From Tenderia sp965602225 (GTDB lineage: Bacteria > Pseudomonadota > Gammaproteobacteria > Tenderiales > Tenderiaceae): a stretch of DNA of 64,000 nt. The stretch spans positions 62,001 through 126,000 of the forward strand of contig CBFCYE010000001.1 in NCBI GenBank assembly GCA_965602225.1, read 5' to 3'. A model generated the notes under the pieces. The model was given only the letters and a program-made list of their open reading frames with translations. It did not search any database and had not been told where the DNA came from. Of the stretch, positions 53,116-63,511 are shown piece after piece (position 1 is the stretch's first letter; the number at the start of each line of letters is the position of its first letter). Position numbers and translations under genes: made by a program.

Positions 53116-54042
53116 GTGAAGCCGATCATTTCTATCAACGAGCTCAGCAAGACATATGCGTCGGGCTTTAGTGCGTTAAGCAATATCAATCTGGATATTC
53201 AGCGCGGTGAAATTTTTGCGCTGTTAGGCCCTAACGGTGCAGGCAAAACAACATTGATCAGTATTATCTGCGGCATTGTGACACCCAGCTCTGGCAGTGT
53301 TTCGATTGATAGCCATGACATTGTTTCTGATTTCCGGGCAGCACGTTCAAAGGTGGGATTGGTTCCACAGGAGCTTTCCACCGCGGCATTTGAGAGTGTC
53401 TGGGATACGCTTAATTTCAGCCGTGGTTTGTTTGGCAAACCATCAAACCCAGCTCTTATTGAACAGGTTCTGCGAGACCTTTCTTTGTGGGAAAAAAAGG
53501 ATGCGCGAATCATGGAGCTGTCCGGGGGCATGAAGCGTCGGGTGCTCATCGCCAAGGCCTTGTGTCACGAACCTGAGGTGTTATTTCTTGACGAACCCAC
53601 GGCGGGGGTCGATGTGGAGCTGCGGCGTGATATGTGGACGATGGTGCGCAAGCTGCGTCAACGGGGCGTCACGATTATTCTGACCACGCACTATATCGAA
53701 GAAGCCGAAGAGATGGCTGACCGCATCGGCATCATTAATAACGGCGAAATCATCATGGTGGAAGACAAGGCTGTGTTGATGAACAAACTTGGAAAAAAAC
53801 AGTTAACTCTCAGCTTGCAGAATGCCTTGCATGAACTCCCCGCAGCACTCAACAGCTTGCCGTTGACCATATCCCAAAATGGGAATGCGCTTATTTATAG
53901 CTATGATGCGCAAGCAGAGCGTTCTGGCATTCCTGAGTTGTTACGCCTACTCGGCGAACACAATATCGACTTTAAGGACTTGCACACCAGTGAGAGCTCG
54001 CTGGAAGATATCTTCGTCAGCCTTGTGAAGGAATCAGCATGA
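53116..54042 (+). CDS. ABC exporter ATPase (YadG-like)
   Basis: 308 residues; Walker [14 protein letters not shown], signature [14 protein letters not shown], Walker [14 protein letters not shown]-loop [14 protein letters not shown]. The C-terminal ~80 residues are the accessory domain typical of ABC-2 drug/polysaccharide exporters. The stop overlaps the permease start by 4 bp. Resembles E. coli YadG; substrate unknown. GGAGG before the GTG-adjacent start. Confidence 0.92.
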   Translation: MKPIISINELSKTYASGFSALSNINLDIQRGEIFALLGPNGAGKTTLISIICGIVTPSSGSVSIDSHDIVSDFRAARSKVGLVPQELSTAAFESVWDTLNFSRGLFGKPSNPALIEQVLRDLSLWEKKDARIMELSGGMKRRVLIAKALCHEPEVLFLDEPTAGVDVELRRDMWTMVRKLRQRGVTIILTTHYIEEAEEMADRIGIINNGEIIMVEDKAVLMNKLGKKQLTLSLQNALHELPAALNSLPLTISQNGNALIYSYDAQAERSGIPELLRLLGEHNIDFKDLHTSESSLEDIFVSLVKESA

Positions 54043-54800
54043 ATCTCTACGCCATCCGCGCAATTTACATTTTTGAGATGACCCGCACCTGGCGGACATT
54101 AATGGAAAGCATCGCAGCACCAGTGCTCTCGACATCACTTTATTTTATCGTCTTCGGTGCCGCCATTGGCTCACGCATGGGCAATATAGATGGCATCAGT
54201 TATGGCGAATTCATTATTCCAGGCCTGGTGATGTTATCGCTGCTGAGCATGAGCATTTCCAATGCCTCATTTGGTATTTATTTTCCCAAGTTCTCGGGCA
54301 CCATTTACGAAATACTGTCTGCGCCGGTCTCCCCAGCTGAAATCGTCACCGGCTATGTGGGAGCTGCTGCGTCAAAATCGGTCATCCTCGGTTTATTGAT
54401 GCTAATCACGGCACGTGTCTTTGTAGATTACGAAATAGCCCACCCGATCTGGATGCTGGCCTTTTTGATGCTCACCGCCGTCACCTTCAGTATGCTCGGC
54501 TTTATCATCGGGCTATGGGCTGATGATTTCCAAAAATTACAGATCATTCCCTTGATGGTCATTACTCCGCTGACTTTTCTGGGCGGTGCATTTTATTCTA
54601 TCGAGATGCTGCCCCAGCCCTGGCAAACCATCACACTGTTTAACCCCGTGGTCTATCTCATTAGTGGTTTTCGTTGGAGTTTTTACGGTATTGCTGATGT
54701 CGATGTGGCCACCAGCCTCGGCATGATCATTCTATTTATGCTGCTCTGTCTTACGGCTATCGGTTGGATTTTTAAAACGGGATATCGCTTGAAGGATTAA
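54039..54800 (+). CDS. ABC-2 type exporter permease (YadH-like)
   Basis: 253 residues with six hydrophobic segments and the ABC-2 signature region [24 protein letters not shown] followed by [13 protein letters not shown]. Coupled to the ATPase gene by ATGA overlap. Resembles YadH; with YadG it forms a complete exporter of unknown substrate. Confidence 0.92.
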   Translation: MNLYAIRAIYIFEMTRTWRTLMESIAAPVLSTSLYFIVFGAAIGSRMGNIDGISYGEFIIPGLVMLSLLSMSISNASFGIYFPKFSGTIYEILSAPVSPAEIVTGYVGAAASKSVILGLLMLITARVFVDYEIAHPIWMLAFLMLTAVTFSMLGFIIGLWADDFQKLQIIPLMVITPLTFLGGAFYSIEMLPQPWQTITLFNPVVYLISGFRWSFYGIADVDVATSLGMIILFMLLCLTAIGWIFKTGYRLKD

Positions 54801-54900
54801 GCTAACTACTTACGCTGACATAACTTAAAACCCTATGGCAATGGCAAAAATGGCCAATGGCTTATTATAACCAGCAGCGAAATCTTGCCTGAACGATGGA

Positions 54901-54929
54901 CAAAAAAAACCCGTTATAGGGAAACGGGG
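54901..54929 (-). terminator. Intrinsic terminator of sorAB
   Basis: CCCGTTTCCCTATAACGGG then an eight-T run on the minus strand, ~47 bp past the sorB stop. Confidence 0.83.
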
Positions 54930-54975
54930 CAAGCATCACTCTTGGCGTCTAACTGTAGTGATTAAAACTTCATAA

Positions 54976-55251
54976 TTATTTTGAATTTGGGCCAAAGTTC
55001 TCAACAAGGTAATCGACAACCAAAACTGCCTCATCTTCTTTAATGGCGCAGCCCATATCATTGACCATATCGTCTACCACCCAGGCCCAGTTATTTCTAT
55101 CCAATCGCTGTGACTTGGGTAACATTATGCTATGACAGGCACCGCAATATGATTCAAACAGGGCCTTGCCCTCTGCCATTTTGGCATCGTCTCCCGCCCA
55201 GCTCAGGGCGGGAAGACAAAAGGCAATCACGGCTAAACGTCTCAACATCAA
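54976..55251 (-). CDS. sorB: Sulfite dehydrogenase cytochrome c subunit (SorB-like)
   Basis: 91 residues with signal peptide (to about AWAG/SWA, residue 19) and one heme site CGACH (Cys36, Cys39, His40); a Met in MLPKSQ or in VDDMVNDMG could be the sixth ligand. It begins directly after the sorA stop codon, so it is the co-translated electron-accepting subunit. Short for a class I cytochrome, comparable to SorB. Confidence 0.87.
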   Translation of the reverse strand: MMLRRLAVIAFCLPALSWAGDDAKMAEGKALFESYCGACHSIMLPKSQRLDRNNWAWVVDDMVNDMGCAIKEDEAVLVVDYLVENFGPNSK

Positions 55252-56565
55252 CTAAACCCCAACAAGCACCGGCACGCGGTGGATTACATTGCCCAGGTAG
55301 CCTTTTGGATTCCATGGCTGCTGGAAAGGCTGGGTGTTGTCATCGTCGTCGTAGGCCCGGGCCCATACTTCGTAGTAACCCTTACCCTTGAAAGAGACTT
55401 CAGTACCAAAACGCTGCCATGAATACTTATTAGGTGCACGACCCAACTTGGCCTTCTTCCAGCTAATACCGTAGTCAGTCGAGATCATTACCTTATCAAC
55501 CTTGTTTTCACCGGCCCAGGCATGACCACCGACAGGAATCTTCTGGCCAACGGCAAATTTACTGTTAGGTTCGAGGTTGGTAATCATGGATTTAATACGC
55601 CAGGCAGTGGCGATTTCCATGTCTTCCTTGGGTGGCTTGGTACCAGGAATGACAGGATATTTTGGTACACGATAGGCATAACCAGACATCTTCTTGGAGT
55701 CATGTACCTGATCACGAACCCAGATACGGCTAAGCCATTTTTGTGAACAGCTACCGACCCAACCAGGTACAACCAGACGCACAGGAAAACCATTCAGCGG
55801 ATCAAGATCCTTGCCATTCATCTGATAGGCAACAATGGTGTATTTATCCATGGCCTTATCAATCGGCACACCGCGAGAAAACGGTGGCGCTGCTCCCAAA
55901 GATGGATCATCGCCATAGTGAGCGGTATAAACAGCACTGTCTTTCAGACCGGCCTTTTTGAGGATGTCGCGCAATGGCACACCGGTCCACTGGGCACAAC
56001 CAACCGCACCCCTGTCCCAGGGATTACCGCGAACCTTCGGTTCAAAATTGGCACGACCATTACCGCCACATTCGATCAACATTGGCAGGCTAACGCTGTC
56101 CATGGCCTTTAGATCAGCCAGACTCAGCTCAAGAGGAGTATGAACTTCACCGTCAATAGTCAACTTCCAGCCCTGGGCATCACGTCCGCTTGCCGCAGGT
56201 GGAACCAGACCGTTATTACGGACAAAATGGCGTTCGGTTGGGGTAATATCGTCATTAAGCAGGTGGGGCGCAAACTCACCATTTACAGGTCTAACGTTAT
56301 GCACCAACATGCCCGGCTTGCCTGAAACCTCTTTGACAGAGGCATCGGCCTCTTCAGCCAAGGCTTGTGGTATCAAACCACGACCAACCAAGCCGCTTTC
56401 AGAAGCAGCACCGAAGGTCGCCAGCGCCCCCAGAACACCAAGCTGACCAAGGAATTTTCGCCGGGAACTTATTTCATCTACACGATCCAGGTCTTTTGAA
56501 CTGGCGCCATTATCTTCCAGTTGGCCACGCAGTTTATCCCATGGCATCTTCTTGTCGTCGGACAT
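55252..56565 (-). CDS. sorA: Sulfite dehydrogenase molybdenum subunit (SorA/SoxC family)
   Basis: 437 residues, oxidising sulfite to sulfate in the periplasm. Twin-arginine signal SSRRKFLGQLG (Arg35-Arg36) after a 30-residue extension, processed near PQALA. The Mo ligand Cys166 is in LIECGGNGRANF, and pterin-binding residues follow (QWTGVPLRDIL; GFPVRLVVPGWVG). The C-terminal domain is the Mo-oxidoreductase dimerisation fold. Pairing with a 91-residue monoheme subunit favours SorAB over SoxCD, whose SoxD is much larger. Electrons go to cytochrome c. Molybdenum cofactor genes follow. Confidence 0.9.
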   Translation of the reverse strand: MSDDKKMPWDKLRGQLEDNGASSKDLDRVDEISSRRKFLGQLGVLGALATFGAASESGLVGRGLIPQALAEEADASVKEVSGKPGMLVHNVRPVNGEFAPHLLNDDITPTERHFVRNNGLVPPAASGRDAQGWKLTIDGEVHTPLELSLADLKAMDSVSLPMLIECGGNGRANFEPKVRGNPWDRGAVGCAQWTGVPLRDILKKAGLKDSAVYTAHYGDDPSLGAAPPFSRGVPIDKAMDKYTIVAYQMNGKDLDPLNGFPVRLVVPGWVGSCSQKWLSRIWVRDQVHDSKKMSGYAYRVPKYPVIPGTKPPKEDMEIATAWRIKSMITNLEPNSKFAVGQKIPVGGHAWAGENKVDKVMISTDYGISWKKAKLGRAPNKYSWQRFGTEVSFKGKGYYEVWARAYDDDDNTQPFQQPWNPKGYLGNVIHRVPVLVGV

Positions 56566-56913
56566 GCATTCATCTCCTAAATTATTTGACTGAATTCAAA
56601 AACAAAAACCAGGTACAACAATCGGGATTAATGCTATCAAGGAATTAAACTTTTATTCTTAAATACCCTTAAGATTTAATACATTAAAAGAACACCAGAT
56701 TACTAATAGCTAAAGTTACTTGATTGACTGCCCCCAATATCCGCAGCACAAATCAAAAATAGTACTTACTTAATCATTCTGCAATGTTGACCATCACTGA
56801 CAACTGAGGTATTTGTAGGCCCAGGTTTTGGTGAAGCAACTCTAGCCAGCGTAAAACAGGTTTCGGCACTTAATTTTGCAACATTCAATCTTAGAAAATT
56901 TAAAGGAAAATTC

Positions 56914-57438
56914 ATGTCCGATAATGCCAAACGGGATTTTTTACCCATCACTATTGCTGTGCTCACCATTTCTGACACACGTGATGAGCAGACTGACAAA
57001 TCGGGCAATTATCTGGCTGAGGCAGTACAAAAACCTGGTCATAAGCTTTTTTCCAAAGTAATCGTCAAGGATGATCTCTACAGCATCCGTGCTCAGATTT
57101 CACAATGGATAGCCAACCCTGAGATACAAACCATCATTACAACCGGCGGCACTGGTTTTTCACAACGCGATGTTACACCCGAGGCAATCAGGCCACTGCT
57201 GGACAAAGAGATCCCTGGCTTTGGTGAATACTTCCGCACTATTTCTATGGAACAAGTGGGCACTTCAACCATACAGTCACGTGCCTTGGCCGGCACTGCC
57301 AATAACAGCTACATTTTCAGCCTGCCTGGTTCCGGCAATGCCTGTAAAACTGGTTGGGAAGACATCCTTTTGCAACAACTGGATTACAGACACAGGCCCT
57401 GCAACTTTATCGAGCTGCTACCAAACATCGCCTCATAA
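56914..57438 (+). CDS. moaB: Molybdenum cofactor biosynthesis protein MoaB
   Basis: 174 residues; MogA/MoaB fold that adenylylates molybdopterin. ITIAVLTISDTRDEQTDKSG at the start, TTGGTGFSQRDVTPEA as the pterin/ATP motif, and LPGSGNACKTGWEDI near the end. Followed 14 bp later by moeA. The 348-bp space before it (56566-56913) holds the sorA promoter region and shows no clear gene or known riboswitch. Confidence 0.93.
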   Translation: MSDNAKRDFLPITIAVLTISDTRDEQTDKSGNYLAEAVQKPGHKLFSKVIVKDDLYSIRAQISQWIANPEIQTIITTGGTGFSQRDVTPEAIRPLLDKEIPGFGEYFRTISMEQVGTSTIQSRALAGTANNSYIFSLPGSGNACKTGWEDILLQQLDYRHRPCNFIELLPNIAS

Positions 57439-57452
57439 ATAAGATTTAGTTC

Positions 57453-58685
57453 ATGCAACCAACCTGTGACAGCAGCGGTTTAATCCCGATAGAAACCGCG
57501 CTTGAGGCCTTGCTGGCACAAGCGACTGGCGTAACAGGAACCGAAACCGTTGACCTGAATAACGCCCTGGGCCGTGTATTGGCGCAGGACATCGAATCAC
57601 AGATTGATGTACCGCCCTTCAATGCCAGCGCCATGGATGGTTATGCCATCAATAGTGCAGATATCGGCCTTGGCAGCCCCCTGCCCATCAGCCAACGCAT
57701 TGCCGCAGGCCAGCAGCCATCCGCAGCACTCACTAAGGGCACCGTGGCACGCATCTTTACCGGCGCACCGTTGCCAGAGGGCGCAGATACTGTCGTCATG
57801 CAAGAGGCCTGTAGCGTGGCGAATGATCTTGTCACGCTAGCAGAGGAAATAGAGCCCGGTCAGTTTGTCCGCCTCAAGGGCAGCCACGTCAGCCAAAATG
57901 CAGTAATCCTTGGACGGGACACAAAATTGGGAGCGGCGGAGATTGGCCTGGCGGCTTCAACGGGCATTAACCGCATGGTTGTCTATCGTCGTCTAAAAGT
58001 GGCCCTGCTCACCACCGGTGATGAACTAATCGAACCCGGCCTGCCACTGCAACCCGGTCAGATCTACAACGCCAATCAATACATGCTGGCCAGCATGCTG
58101 ACCGCATTAAATTGTGAAGTCACCAGTATTGGCCCGGTGATCGACGATGCTGCCGCCATCAAGTCCGCACTCGAACAGGCGGCACAGCGTTGTGATGCCA
58201 TCATCTCCAGCGGCGGCGTGTCGGTAGGCGAAGAAGATCACGTCAAAGCCGTAGTAGAAACCCTGGGCAAACTCGATCTATGGCGCATCCGCATCAAGCC
58301 GGGCAAACCGCTGGCCTTTGGCAATGTCCTGGGCAAACCTTTTATCGGTCTGCCCGGCAATCCTGTTTCAAGCTTTGTTACCTTTTTCCTGTTCGCCCGG
58401 CCATTTATTCTGAAAAGCCAGGGCTTGGCACAAACGGTTGCGAAATCATTTCCAGTGGCAACAGACTTTGAACAATCCAAACCAGATAATCGCCGCGAAT
58501 ACAAACGCGTCTCGCTGATTACAAATGAAACTGGTCAGATGCTGGCACAGCCCTATCGTTCACAAGACTCTGCCACACTGATGTCGACCAGCAACAGCGA
58601 TGGTCTACTTTGTGTGCCTGAAGGGGTAACTTTTGAACGCGGTGAAATGCTGTCATTCACGCCATATTCAGAGCTGCTGAGCTAA
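57453..58685 (+). CDS. moeA: Molybdopterin molybdenumtransferase MoeA
   Basis: 410 residues; inserts molybdate into adenylylated molybdopterin. Domain III motif PPFNASAMDGYAI at ~residue 50, the MogA-like domain with SSGGVSVGEEDHVK, and GLPGNPVSSFVTF. Full length, single MoeA copy, coupled with moaB. Confidence 0.95.
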   Translation: MQPTCDSSGLIPIETALEALLAQATGVTGTETVDLNNALGRVLAQDIESQIDVPPFNASAMDGYAINSADIGLGSPLPISQRIAAGQQPSAALTKGTVARIFTGAPLPEGADTVVMQEACSVANDLVTLAEEIEPGQFVRLKGSHVSQNAVILGRDTKLGAAEIGLAASTGINRMVVYRRLKVALLTTGDELIEPGLPLQPGQIYNANQYMLASMLTALNCEVTSIGPVIDDAAAIKSALEQAAQRCDAIISSGGVSVGEEDHVKAVVETLGKLDLWRIRIKPGKPLAFGNVLGKPFIGLPGNPVSSFVTFFLFARPFILKSQGLAQTVAKSFPVATDFEQSKPDNRREYKRVSLITNETGQMLAQPYRSQDSATLMSTSNSDGLLCVPEGVTFERGEMLSFTPYSELLS

Positions 58686-58709
58686 GAATTCCTGATTCAT
58701 GACTTTATC

Positions 58710-58794
58710 GTCACTCCGGCGTAGGCCGGAGTCCAAGCGCTTCGTAGTCAAATAGATTCCGGCCTGCGCTTGTACCCTTTGGGTGCCGGAATGA
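58710..58794. repeat. REP-like palindromic element, second copy
   Basis: ACTCCGGC-GTAG-GCCGGAGT and ATTCCGGC...GCCGGAAT with a diverged spacer; outer ends GTCA and TGAC are inverted. Same family as at 37026 and likewise between convergent genes (moeA and modC). Confidence 0.8.
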
Positions 58795-58808
58795 CAAAAC
58801 AATAGGCC

Positions 58809-59909
58809 TCACACCTCAATCAGCTCCTGCGCCAGCGACACAGCCTTAATCAAGGCATAGACCTTCTGCCCTGGCTCAAGCCCTAAGCTGTGCAAAGATT
58901 TACGGCTGATATTGGCCAGCAACGGCATACCGACATCGAGTTTTATCTGCACCGAATGTTTGTCTACCTCTGGCAGACTCACCTCTGTCACCGTAGCCTC
59001 AAGAATATTTAGAAAGCTTGTTGTCGCCTGAGGCTTTTCCAGGGCAATACCGACATTGCGCGCCAATACGTGAACACGTAGCTGATGGCCAACAACACAA
59101 TTTTGCAACGGCACATACAGCTGGCCGCCATTAAACGCCAACCGACTCAGAGCAAACTCAGATTCATGCGCGGCCACGGTTGTTTCCAGCACCGAGCCGG
59201 ACATATCACCCAGGTATTGGCTCAATTCCAACTCAGAACACAGTTCAGTCAAGGGGCCAGTGGCAACGATTTTGCCATCACGCATCAACACCATGGTATC
59301 GGTAATCTGCAACACCTCTTGCAAGGAATGGCTGACATAGACCACCGGAATATCCAACTCGTCGTGCAGTTTGCGAATGAACGGCAGCACCTCACGCTTG
59401 CGGGCCATATCCAGCGAGGCCAGCGGTTCATCCATCAACAACAGTTTCGGACTGGCCAGCAAGGCACGGCCAATAGCAACACGTTGCTGTTCACCCAGCG
59501 ATAAATTCTGGGGTTTACGCTCAAGCAGATGAGCTAGGGCCAATAGCTCAACCACCTGTTCCAGCTCCAGGCGTCGCTGATTCGCTGGTGTACGTTTGAA
59601 ACCATATTCCAGATTGCCACGCACACTCAGATGATTAAACAACCGCGGCTCCTGAAACACATAACCCAGGGCACGCTGCTGAATTGGCAGGAATATATTG
59701 TTTGATTCATCCTGCCAGACAGCATCACCAAGTTGCATAAAGCCAGTCTGACTACGTTCAAGTCCGGCCAGACAACGCAACAGTGTCGACTTACCTGAAC
59801 CAGAGGGACCAAACAGTGTCGTCACGCCACGGGCAGGCAGATCAAGCCCGGCCTTGAGATCAAAGCCGTCAAACGAGATATCAAAACTGGCCTGCAATCT
59901 ATTATTCAT
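58809..59909 (-). CDS. modC: Molybdate ABC transporter ATPase ModC
   Basis: 366 residues. Walker [15 protein letters not shown], signature [14 protein letters not shown], Walker [13 protein letters not shown], and a C-terminal TOBE/Mop molybdate-binding domain ([19 protein letters not shown]). Start at 59909 overlaps the modB end, a longer frame to 59936 would overlap further. Third gene of modABC. Confidence 0.94.
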   Translation of the reverse strand: MNNRLQASFDISFDGFDLKAGLDLPARGVTTLFGPSGSGKSTLLRCLAGLERSQTGFMQLGDAVWQDESNNIFLPIQQRALGYVFQEPRLFNHLSVRGNLEYGFKRTPANQRRLELEQVVELLALAHLLERKPQNLSLGEQQRVAIGRALLASPKLLLMDEPLASLDMARKREVLPFIRKLHDELDIPVVYVSHSLQEVLQITDTMVLMRDGKIVATGPLTELCSELELSQYLGDMSGSVLETTVAAHESEFALSRLAFNGGQLYVPLQNCVVGHQLRVHVLARNVGIALEKPQATTSFLNILEATVTEVSLPEVDKHSVQIKLDVGMPLLANISRKSLHSLGLEPGQKVYALIKAVSLAQELIEV

Positions 59910-60576
59910 GCACAGGGTTGCGTCTGTTAAAAACATAAACCATCAACAACACTACAAAGGTAAAGGCCAGCAGGCCAAACGAAAGTGCATGGGCAGTGCT
60001 GTAATCAAGCACCTCGACATGTTCATAGATGGCAATCGACAACACCTGGGTTTCACCTGGAATACTGCCACCCACCATCAACACCACGCCAAACTCACCC
60101 ATAGTATGGGTAAAACCCAACACCGCCGCAGTAATATAACCACGCTTCGCCAGCGGTAGCATGACGGTAACAAAGGCATCCACAAATGAAGCCCGGAGAC
60201 AGCAGGCCACCTCCAACGGTTTGCGGCCAATCGCGGTAAAGGCATTTTGCAGTGGCTGCACCACAAACGGTAACGAATACAAAACCGAGGCAATCACCAA
60301 ACCGCTAAACGTAAATACCAAGGCCGAGCCAGTCAGTTCAGACCATGGCCCACCAATCACGCCATTAGCCCCCAGGGCCAGCAGCAGATAGAAACCCAAT
60401 ACCGTCGGCGGCAATACCAAGGGCAAGGCCACCACAGCCTCTACAACGGCCGCCCAGCGCGAACGACTATGGGCCAGCCACCAGGCCAGTGGTGTCGCCA
60501 GCAATAGCAGAATCACAGTAGTGACTGTGGCCAATTGCAGGGTCAACCAAACAGGACTGAAATCAATCTCGGCCAT
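59902..60576 (-). CDS. modB: Molybdate ABC transporter permease ModB
   Basis: 224 residues, five to six hydrophobic segments and the EAA-like loop [28 protein letters not shown] overlaps the modA stop (TAATG). Standard ModB length. Confidence 0.94.
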   Translation of the reverse strand: MAEIDFSPVWLTLQLATVTTVILLLLATPLAWWLAHSRSRWAAVVEAVVALPLVLPPTVLGFYLLLALGANGVIGGPWSELTGSALVFTFSGLVIASVLYSLPFVVQPLQNAFTAIGRKPLEVACCLRASFVDAFVTVMLPLAKRGYITAAVLGFTHTMGEFGVVLMVGGSIPGETQVLSIAIYEHVEVLDYSTAHALSFGLLAFTFVVLLMVYVFNRRNPVHE

Positions 60577-61313
60577 TAGTGATAACCATATGTGCGCATA
60601 ATATTGACTGCGGGTTCACTGCGAAGAAATTCCAAAAACTGTTTTGCCGCCGCATTATCTCGGCCATGTTCTAACAATGCAGCTTCTTGGAGTAATGGGG
60701 CATAGTAAATCTCAGGCACAAGCCAATAGTATTTCTGATTATACCGATTGGCTGGGTTCAACACCTGAGCCAATGCCACTATGCCAAGCGAAGCATTGCC
60801 CGTCGCAACAAACTGGAAGGCCTGCGCAACACTTTCACCCTGCACCAGCTTTGGCCTAAGCACCTGCCACAGCCCCATAGCTTGCAGGGCCTGCTGTGCC
60901 GCCCGGCCATAGGGTGCGGTGCGAGGGTTGGCGATGGCAAGCCTGCTAATCGTTTTATGATCAAGACTGTTTTCATCAAGTGGCTTTGCCTCAGAACTCC
61001 AAAGCACAACCCTGCCAGTGGCATAAACAAACCGCGTCCCCGCCACTACCTTGCCAGCCGCCTCAAGTTGCTGTGGATGGTCGTCATCTGCAGCAAGCAA
61101 AACATCATAAGGCGCACCATTGCTAATCTGGGCATACAGCTTACCCGTCGACGCTCCACTGATGCTCAAATGATGGCCGTATTGTTTTTCAAACCGGGGC
61201 GCAAGTGCCTTGGCCGTGGCAAGAAAATTGGCCGCGACAGCCAGCCTCACCTGCTCAGCCTGAGCAGCGGGTAACAGCAACAGCAATGCAAATATGGATA
61301 AAAACGTCTTCAT
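60576..61313 (-). CDS. modA: Molybdate-binding protein ModA
   Basis: 245 residues with signal peptide ([19 protein letters not shown]). Ligand-binding motifs: [35 protein letters not shown], and [13 protein letters not shown] near the C-terminus. Periplasmic receptor for molybdate/tungstate feeding ModBC. No ModE gene or clear ModE site was seen in the 160-bp upstream region. Confidence 0.94.
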   Translation of the reverse strand: MKTFLSIFALLLLLPAAQAEQVRLAVAANFLATAKALAPRFEKQYGHHLSISGASTGKLYAQISNGAPYDVLLAADDDHPQQLEAAGKVVAGTRFVYATGRVVLWSSEAKPLDENSLDHKTISRLAIANPRTAPYGRAAQQALQAMGLWQVLRPKLVQGESVAQAFQFVATGNASLGIVALAQVLNPANRYNQKYYWLVPEIYYAPLLQEAALLEHGRDNAAAKQFLEFLRSEPAVNIMRTYGYH

Positions 61314-61479
61314 AAAAACTCATTGTTTTTCTATACATTAATGACAAAGCCGGATAAGGGCAATGCAGTAATATAAATGCGCTAGAAAGCACCGCCAGGT
61401 CTGGCGCATTTCAGCCCAAGCCATGATAATCACAACACCCCTCGCTGTATTCCCTAATCAGGAATAAAGGAAGTTATGG

Positions 61480-61899
61480 ATGCACACACCGAGTCTGCTG
61501 AGCCAGGAATGGACCAGCCTGCACCAAGACCACGAACGCTACGACCGTTATGGCCTGCTGATCAAACTGACGGCCGTATTGGCCTGTCTGGTCAGTCTAG
61601 GGCTGGCCATGAGCCTGTGGCTGGCAGTGGTATTTGTATTGGTGTTGTGGTTACAAGAAGGTATCTGGCGTACGGTGCAGGCCCGCACCAGCGAACGCCT
61701 ATTGGCAATCGAAAAGATGCTGGCCGATACAGGCAATCAACCCGCCATGCAGTTTTATAGCAACTGGGAAGCCACACGCCCAGGCACAGTCGGCCTAATC
61801 AAAGAATATCTACTTAACGCAATACGGCCAACCGTGGCCTACCCCTATGTGATATTGCTGGGCATTGAAATTACGCTTGCCATCGTTAACCTGGGATAA
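61480..61899 (+). CDS. Small membrane protein of unknown function
   Basis: 139 residues with a polar start (TSLHQDHERYDRYGL), two close hydrophobic segments (about 28-44 and 46-58), a middle cytoplasmic-type helix (TSERLLAIEKMLADTG) and a third segment at the end (about 118-137). The ATG at 61480 has better spacing from AGGAAG than the ATG at 61476, which opens a different, less plausible frame. Family not recognised. Divergent from modA. Confidence 0.7.
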   Translation: MHTPSLLSQEWTSLHQDHERYDRYGLLIKLTAVLACLVSLGLAMSLWLAVVFVLVLWLQEGIWRTVQARTSERLLAIEKMLADTGNQPAMQFYSNWEATRPGTVGLIKEYLLNAIRPTVAYPYVILLGIEITLAIVNLG

Positions 61900-61955
61900 C
61901 CCTCAAGTATGGCCTGACAGATAGCGCCTGAAACTTTATAGGTCACAGATGACAC

Positions 61956-62387
61956 ATGCTTAACACCTCACCACATACCCTTAAGTTACTAGCCGCACTG
62001 GTCTGGTGTAGCGGTGTTGTCGTCCTTTTTATCAAAAGCGCTAGTTTGTTGCTCGAAGCAGAAAGGATAAACCCTGATCAATATTGGACATGGCTAGCCA
62101 TTTTGACTGGTTTGATTATTGGAGGCATCAAGGCAAAGTACCTATTCAAGCGCATATGCATCAAAAACCTGAGGCGAATCGATGCGCTGGAGCAGCCGAA
62201 AATATGGCATTTCTATCGACTGCGATTTTTCATTTTTCTATGTTTAATGATTACGCTGGGTGCCTTTTTATCTCGGCTGGCACATGGTAATTATTCAATG
62301 CTCATTAGCGTGGCAGTGATCGATATATCTGTCGCTACGGCGCTGTTAGCAAGCAGCAACTGTTTCTGGAAAGATAGACAAAGTTAA
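61956..62387 (+). CDS. Four-helix membrane protein of unknown function
   Basis: 143 residues with hydrophobic segments near 10-28, 43-60, 90-108 and 117-134 and a basic loop between the second and third (KAKYLFKRICIKNLRRIDALEQPKI starts about residue 60). This basic loop on the cytoplasmic side and the helix pattern are all that can be seen. No family recognised. 56 bp after the preceding small membrane protein gene, possibly one transcript. Confidence 0.65.
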   Translation: MLNTSPHTLKLLAALVWCSGVVVLFIKSASLLLEAERINPDQYWTWLAILTGLIIGGIKAKYLFKRICIKNLRRIDALEQPKIWHFYRLRFFIFLCLMITLGAFLSRLAHGNYSMLISVAVIDISVATALLASSNCFWKDRQS

Positions 62388-62461
62388 TATTGAAAAGTCC
62401 TAGCAAGCGAAATGGTAACAGTTGTGATTATCGCCATATCTGTAGTGACGACAGGAGTAAC

Positions 62462-62947
62462 TTAATGGAGACTGATAACTTCATATTCCATCAAATTATC
62501 AGCCACACGCAGTTCAAATGCGTCGCCTTGTTTGCGCCCCATTAACGCAGCGCCTAGCGGAGAGTTTGGCGTTACGATAGTGACGTCCCTGTTATCAAAT
62601 GAGAACTTGAGCCCGCCAGCATCTTCGCCCAGCCATAACCATCGCTTCTGGTCATCGTGATCAGTCAGTAGCACTAGGGATGAAAGCCCCACCTCTCTGC
62701 GTTGACTCTGCAAGAACTGGGGAGAGATTGCCTCATAGACCCGCAAGGCGACTTCAATCTGCTCTGCTCGCTTGGCCTGCCCATGCGCTAAATAGGCTGC
62801 CTCCAGGCCACGTGTGTCATATTTATTTTCGGCTACACTCTCACCGTGTGTCGCACTTTCATGTGCGGTTTTAACCGCTGACTGCAACGCGGTCAAATCA
62901 CAGCGCAACACACTGAGTATCTGTTCAAGAATGATGGATTTGTTCAT
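62462..62947 (-). CDS. GreA/GreB C-terminal-domain protein
   Basis: 161 residues. The C-terminal half has the FKBP-like Gre fold, with the diagnostic TPNSPLGAALMGRKQGDAFELRVADNLMEYEV-type segment (split: SPLGAALMGRKQGDA). The N-terminal half is helical but lacks the acidic coiled-coil tip known from true GreA/GreB, so it is more likely a Gre-like factor that binds RNA polymerase without cleavage activity. Starts just before the methyltransferase end on the same strand. Confidence 0.8.
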   Translation of the reverse strand: MNKSIILEQILSVLRCDLTALQSAVKTAHESATHGESVAENKYDTRGLEAAYLAHGQAKRAEQIEVALRVYEAISPQFLQSQRREVGLSSLVLLTDHDDQKRWLWLGEDAGGLKFSFDNRDVTIVTPNSPLGAALMGRKQGDAFELRVADNLMEYEVISLH

Positions 62948-62960
62948 TTAACCTGGACCA

Positions 62961-63488
62961 TCACTGAATGCGTTGCGCATTCACTTTTACTTTATTATTG
63001 GTGTCCCGGCTTTTACGAATCAATTCGTCACTGGCAAAACTCAGATCTGATTTTGCCAACCTGTCATAAAGCACTACGTTTACCGTTGCTGCCAGATTCA
63101 TACAACCTATGGTTGGCACATAGACCACGGCATCAGCTCTATCAATCACGTCCTGGCTGATGGTGCCGTCTTCAGGGCCAAAGATATAGATGACATTATC
63201 GGGGTGCTGGTATTCAGGTAACGGTATTGCCCCTACGACCAATTCAACACAGACGATCTTGGCTTTATCGGGGATATTTTCCAGCAGGCTTGTTACACCG
63301 GTTAAAGGAATGTTTTGGCTTACTGCCTTGGTATCAGTATTAAGTTTTACCGCACGGTCATAACGTTCACCGGTATAAAAAACCGCATCAACCCCATAAC
63401 AGCCGGCGGCACGCATTACCGCACCGACATTTGTTGGACTTTTTGGTTTGGTTAAACCAAGACTTACTTTGACTTCTTTCATAGACAT
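62961..63488 (-). CDS. SpoU/TrmH-family RNA 2'-O-methyltransferase
   Basis: 175 residues. SPOUT-fold motifs: PTNVGAVMRAAGCYGVDAV (motif 1), IYIFGPEDGTIS (motif 2) and VPTIGCMNLAATVNVVLYDR (motif 3, knot). A single catalytic domain without an RNA-binding extension, like short TrmH/TrmL enzymes. Target RNA cannot be assigned. Start at 63488 or Met3 (63482). Confidence 0.88.
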   Translation of the reverse strand: MSMKEVKVSLGLTKPKSPTNVGAVMRAAGCYGVDAVFYTGERYDRAVKLNTDTKAVSQNIPLTGVTSLLENIPDKAKIVCVELVVGAIPLPEYQHPDNVIYIFGPEDGTISQDVIDRADAVVYVPTIGCMNLAATVNVVLYDRLAKSDLSFASDELIRKSRDTNNKVKVNAQRIQ

Positions 63489-63511
63489 AATCGTTTAGGC
63501 GGGACCATTCA

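Noticed and set aside
56566..56913. Molybdenum-cofactor riboswitch ahead of moaB
   Set aside because: I could not identify the conserved core or stems; left unannotated.
56766..57008. Minus-strand frame upstream of and into moaB
   Set aside because: Overlaps the moaB start and has no supporting signals.
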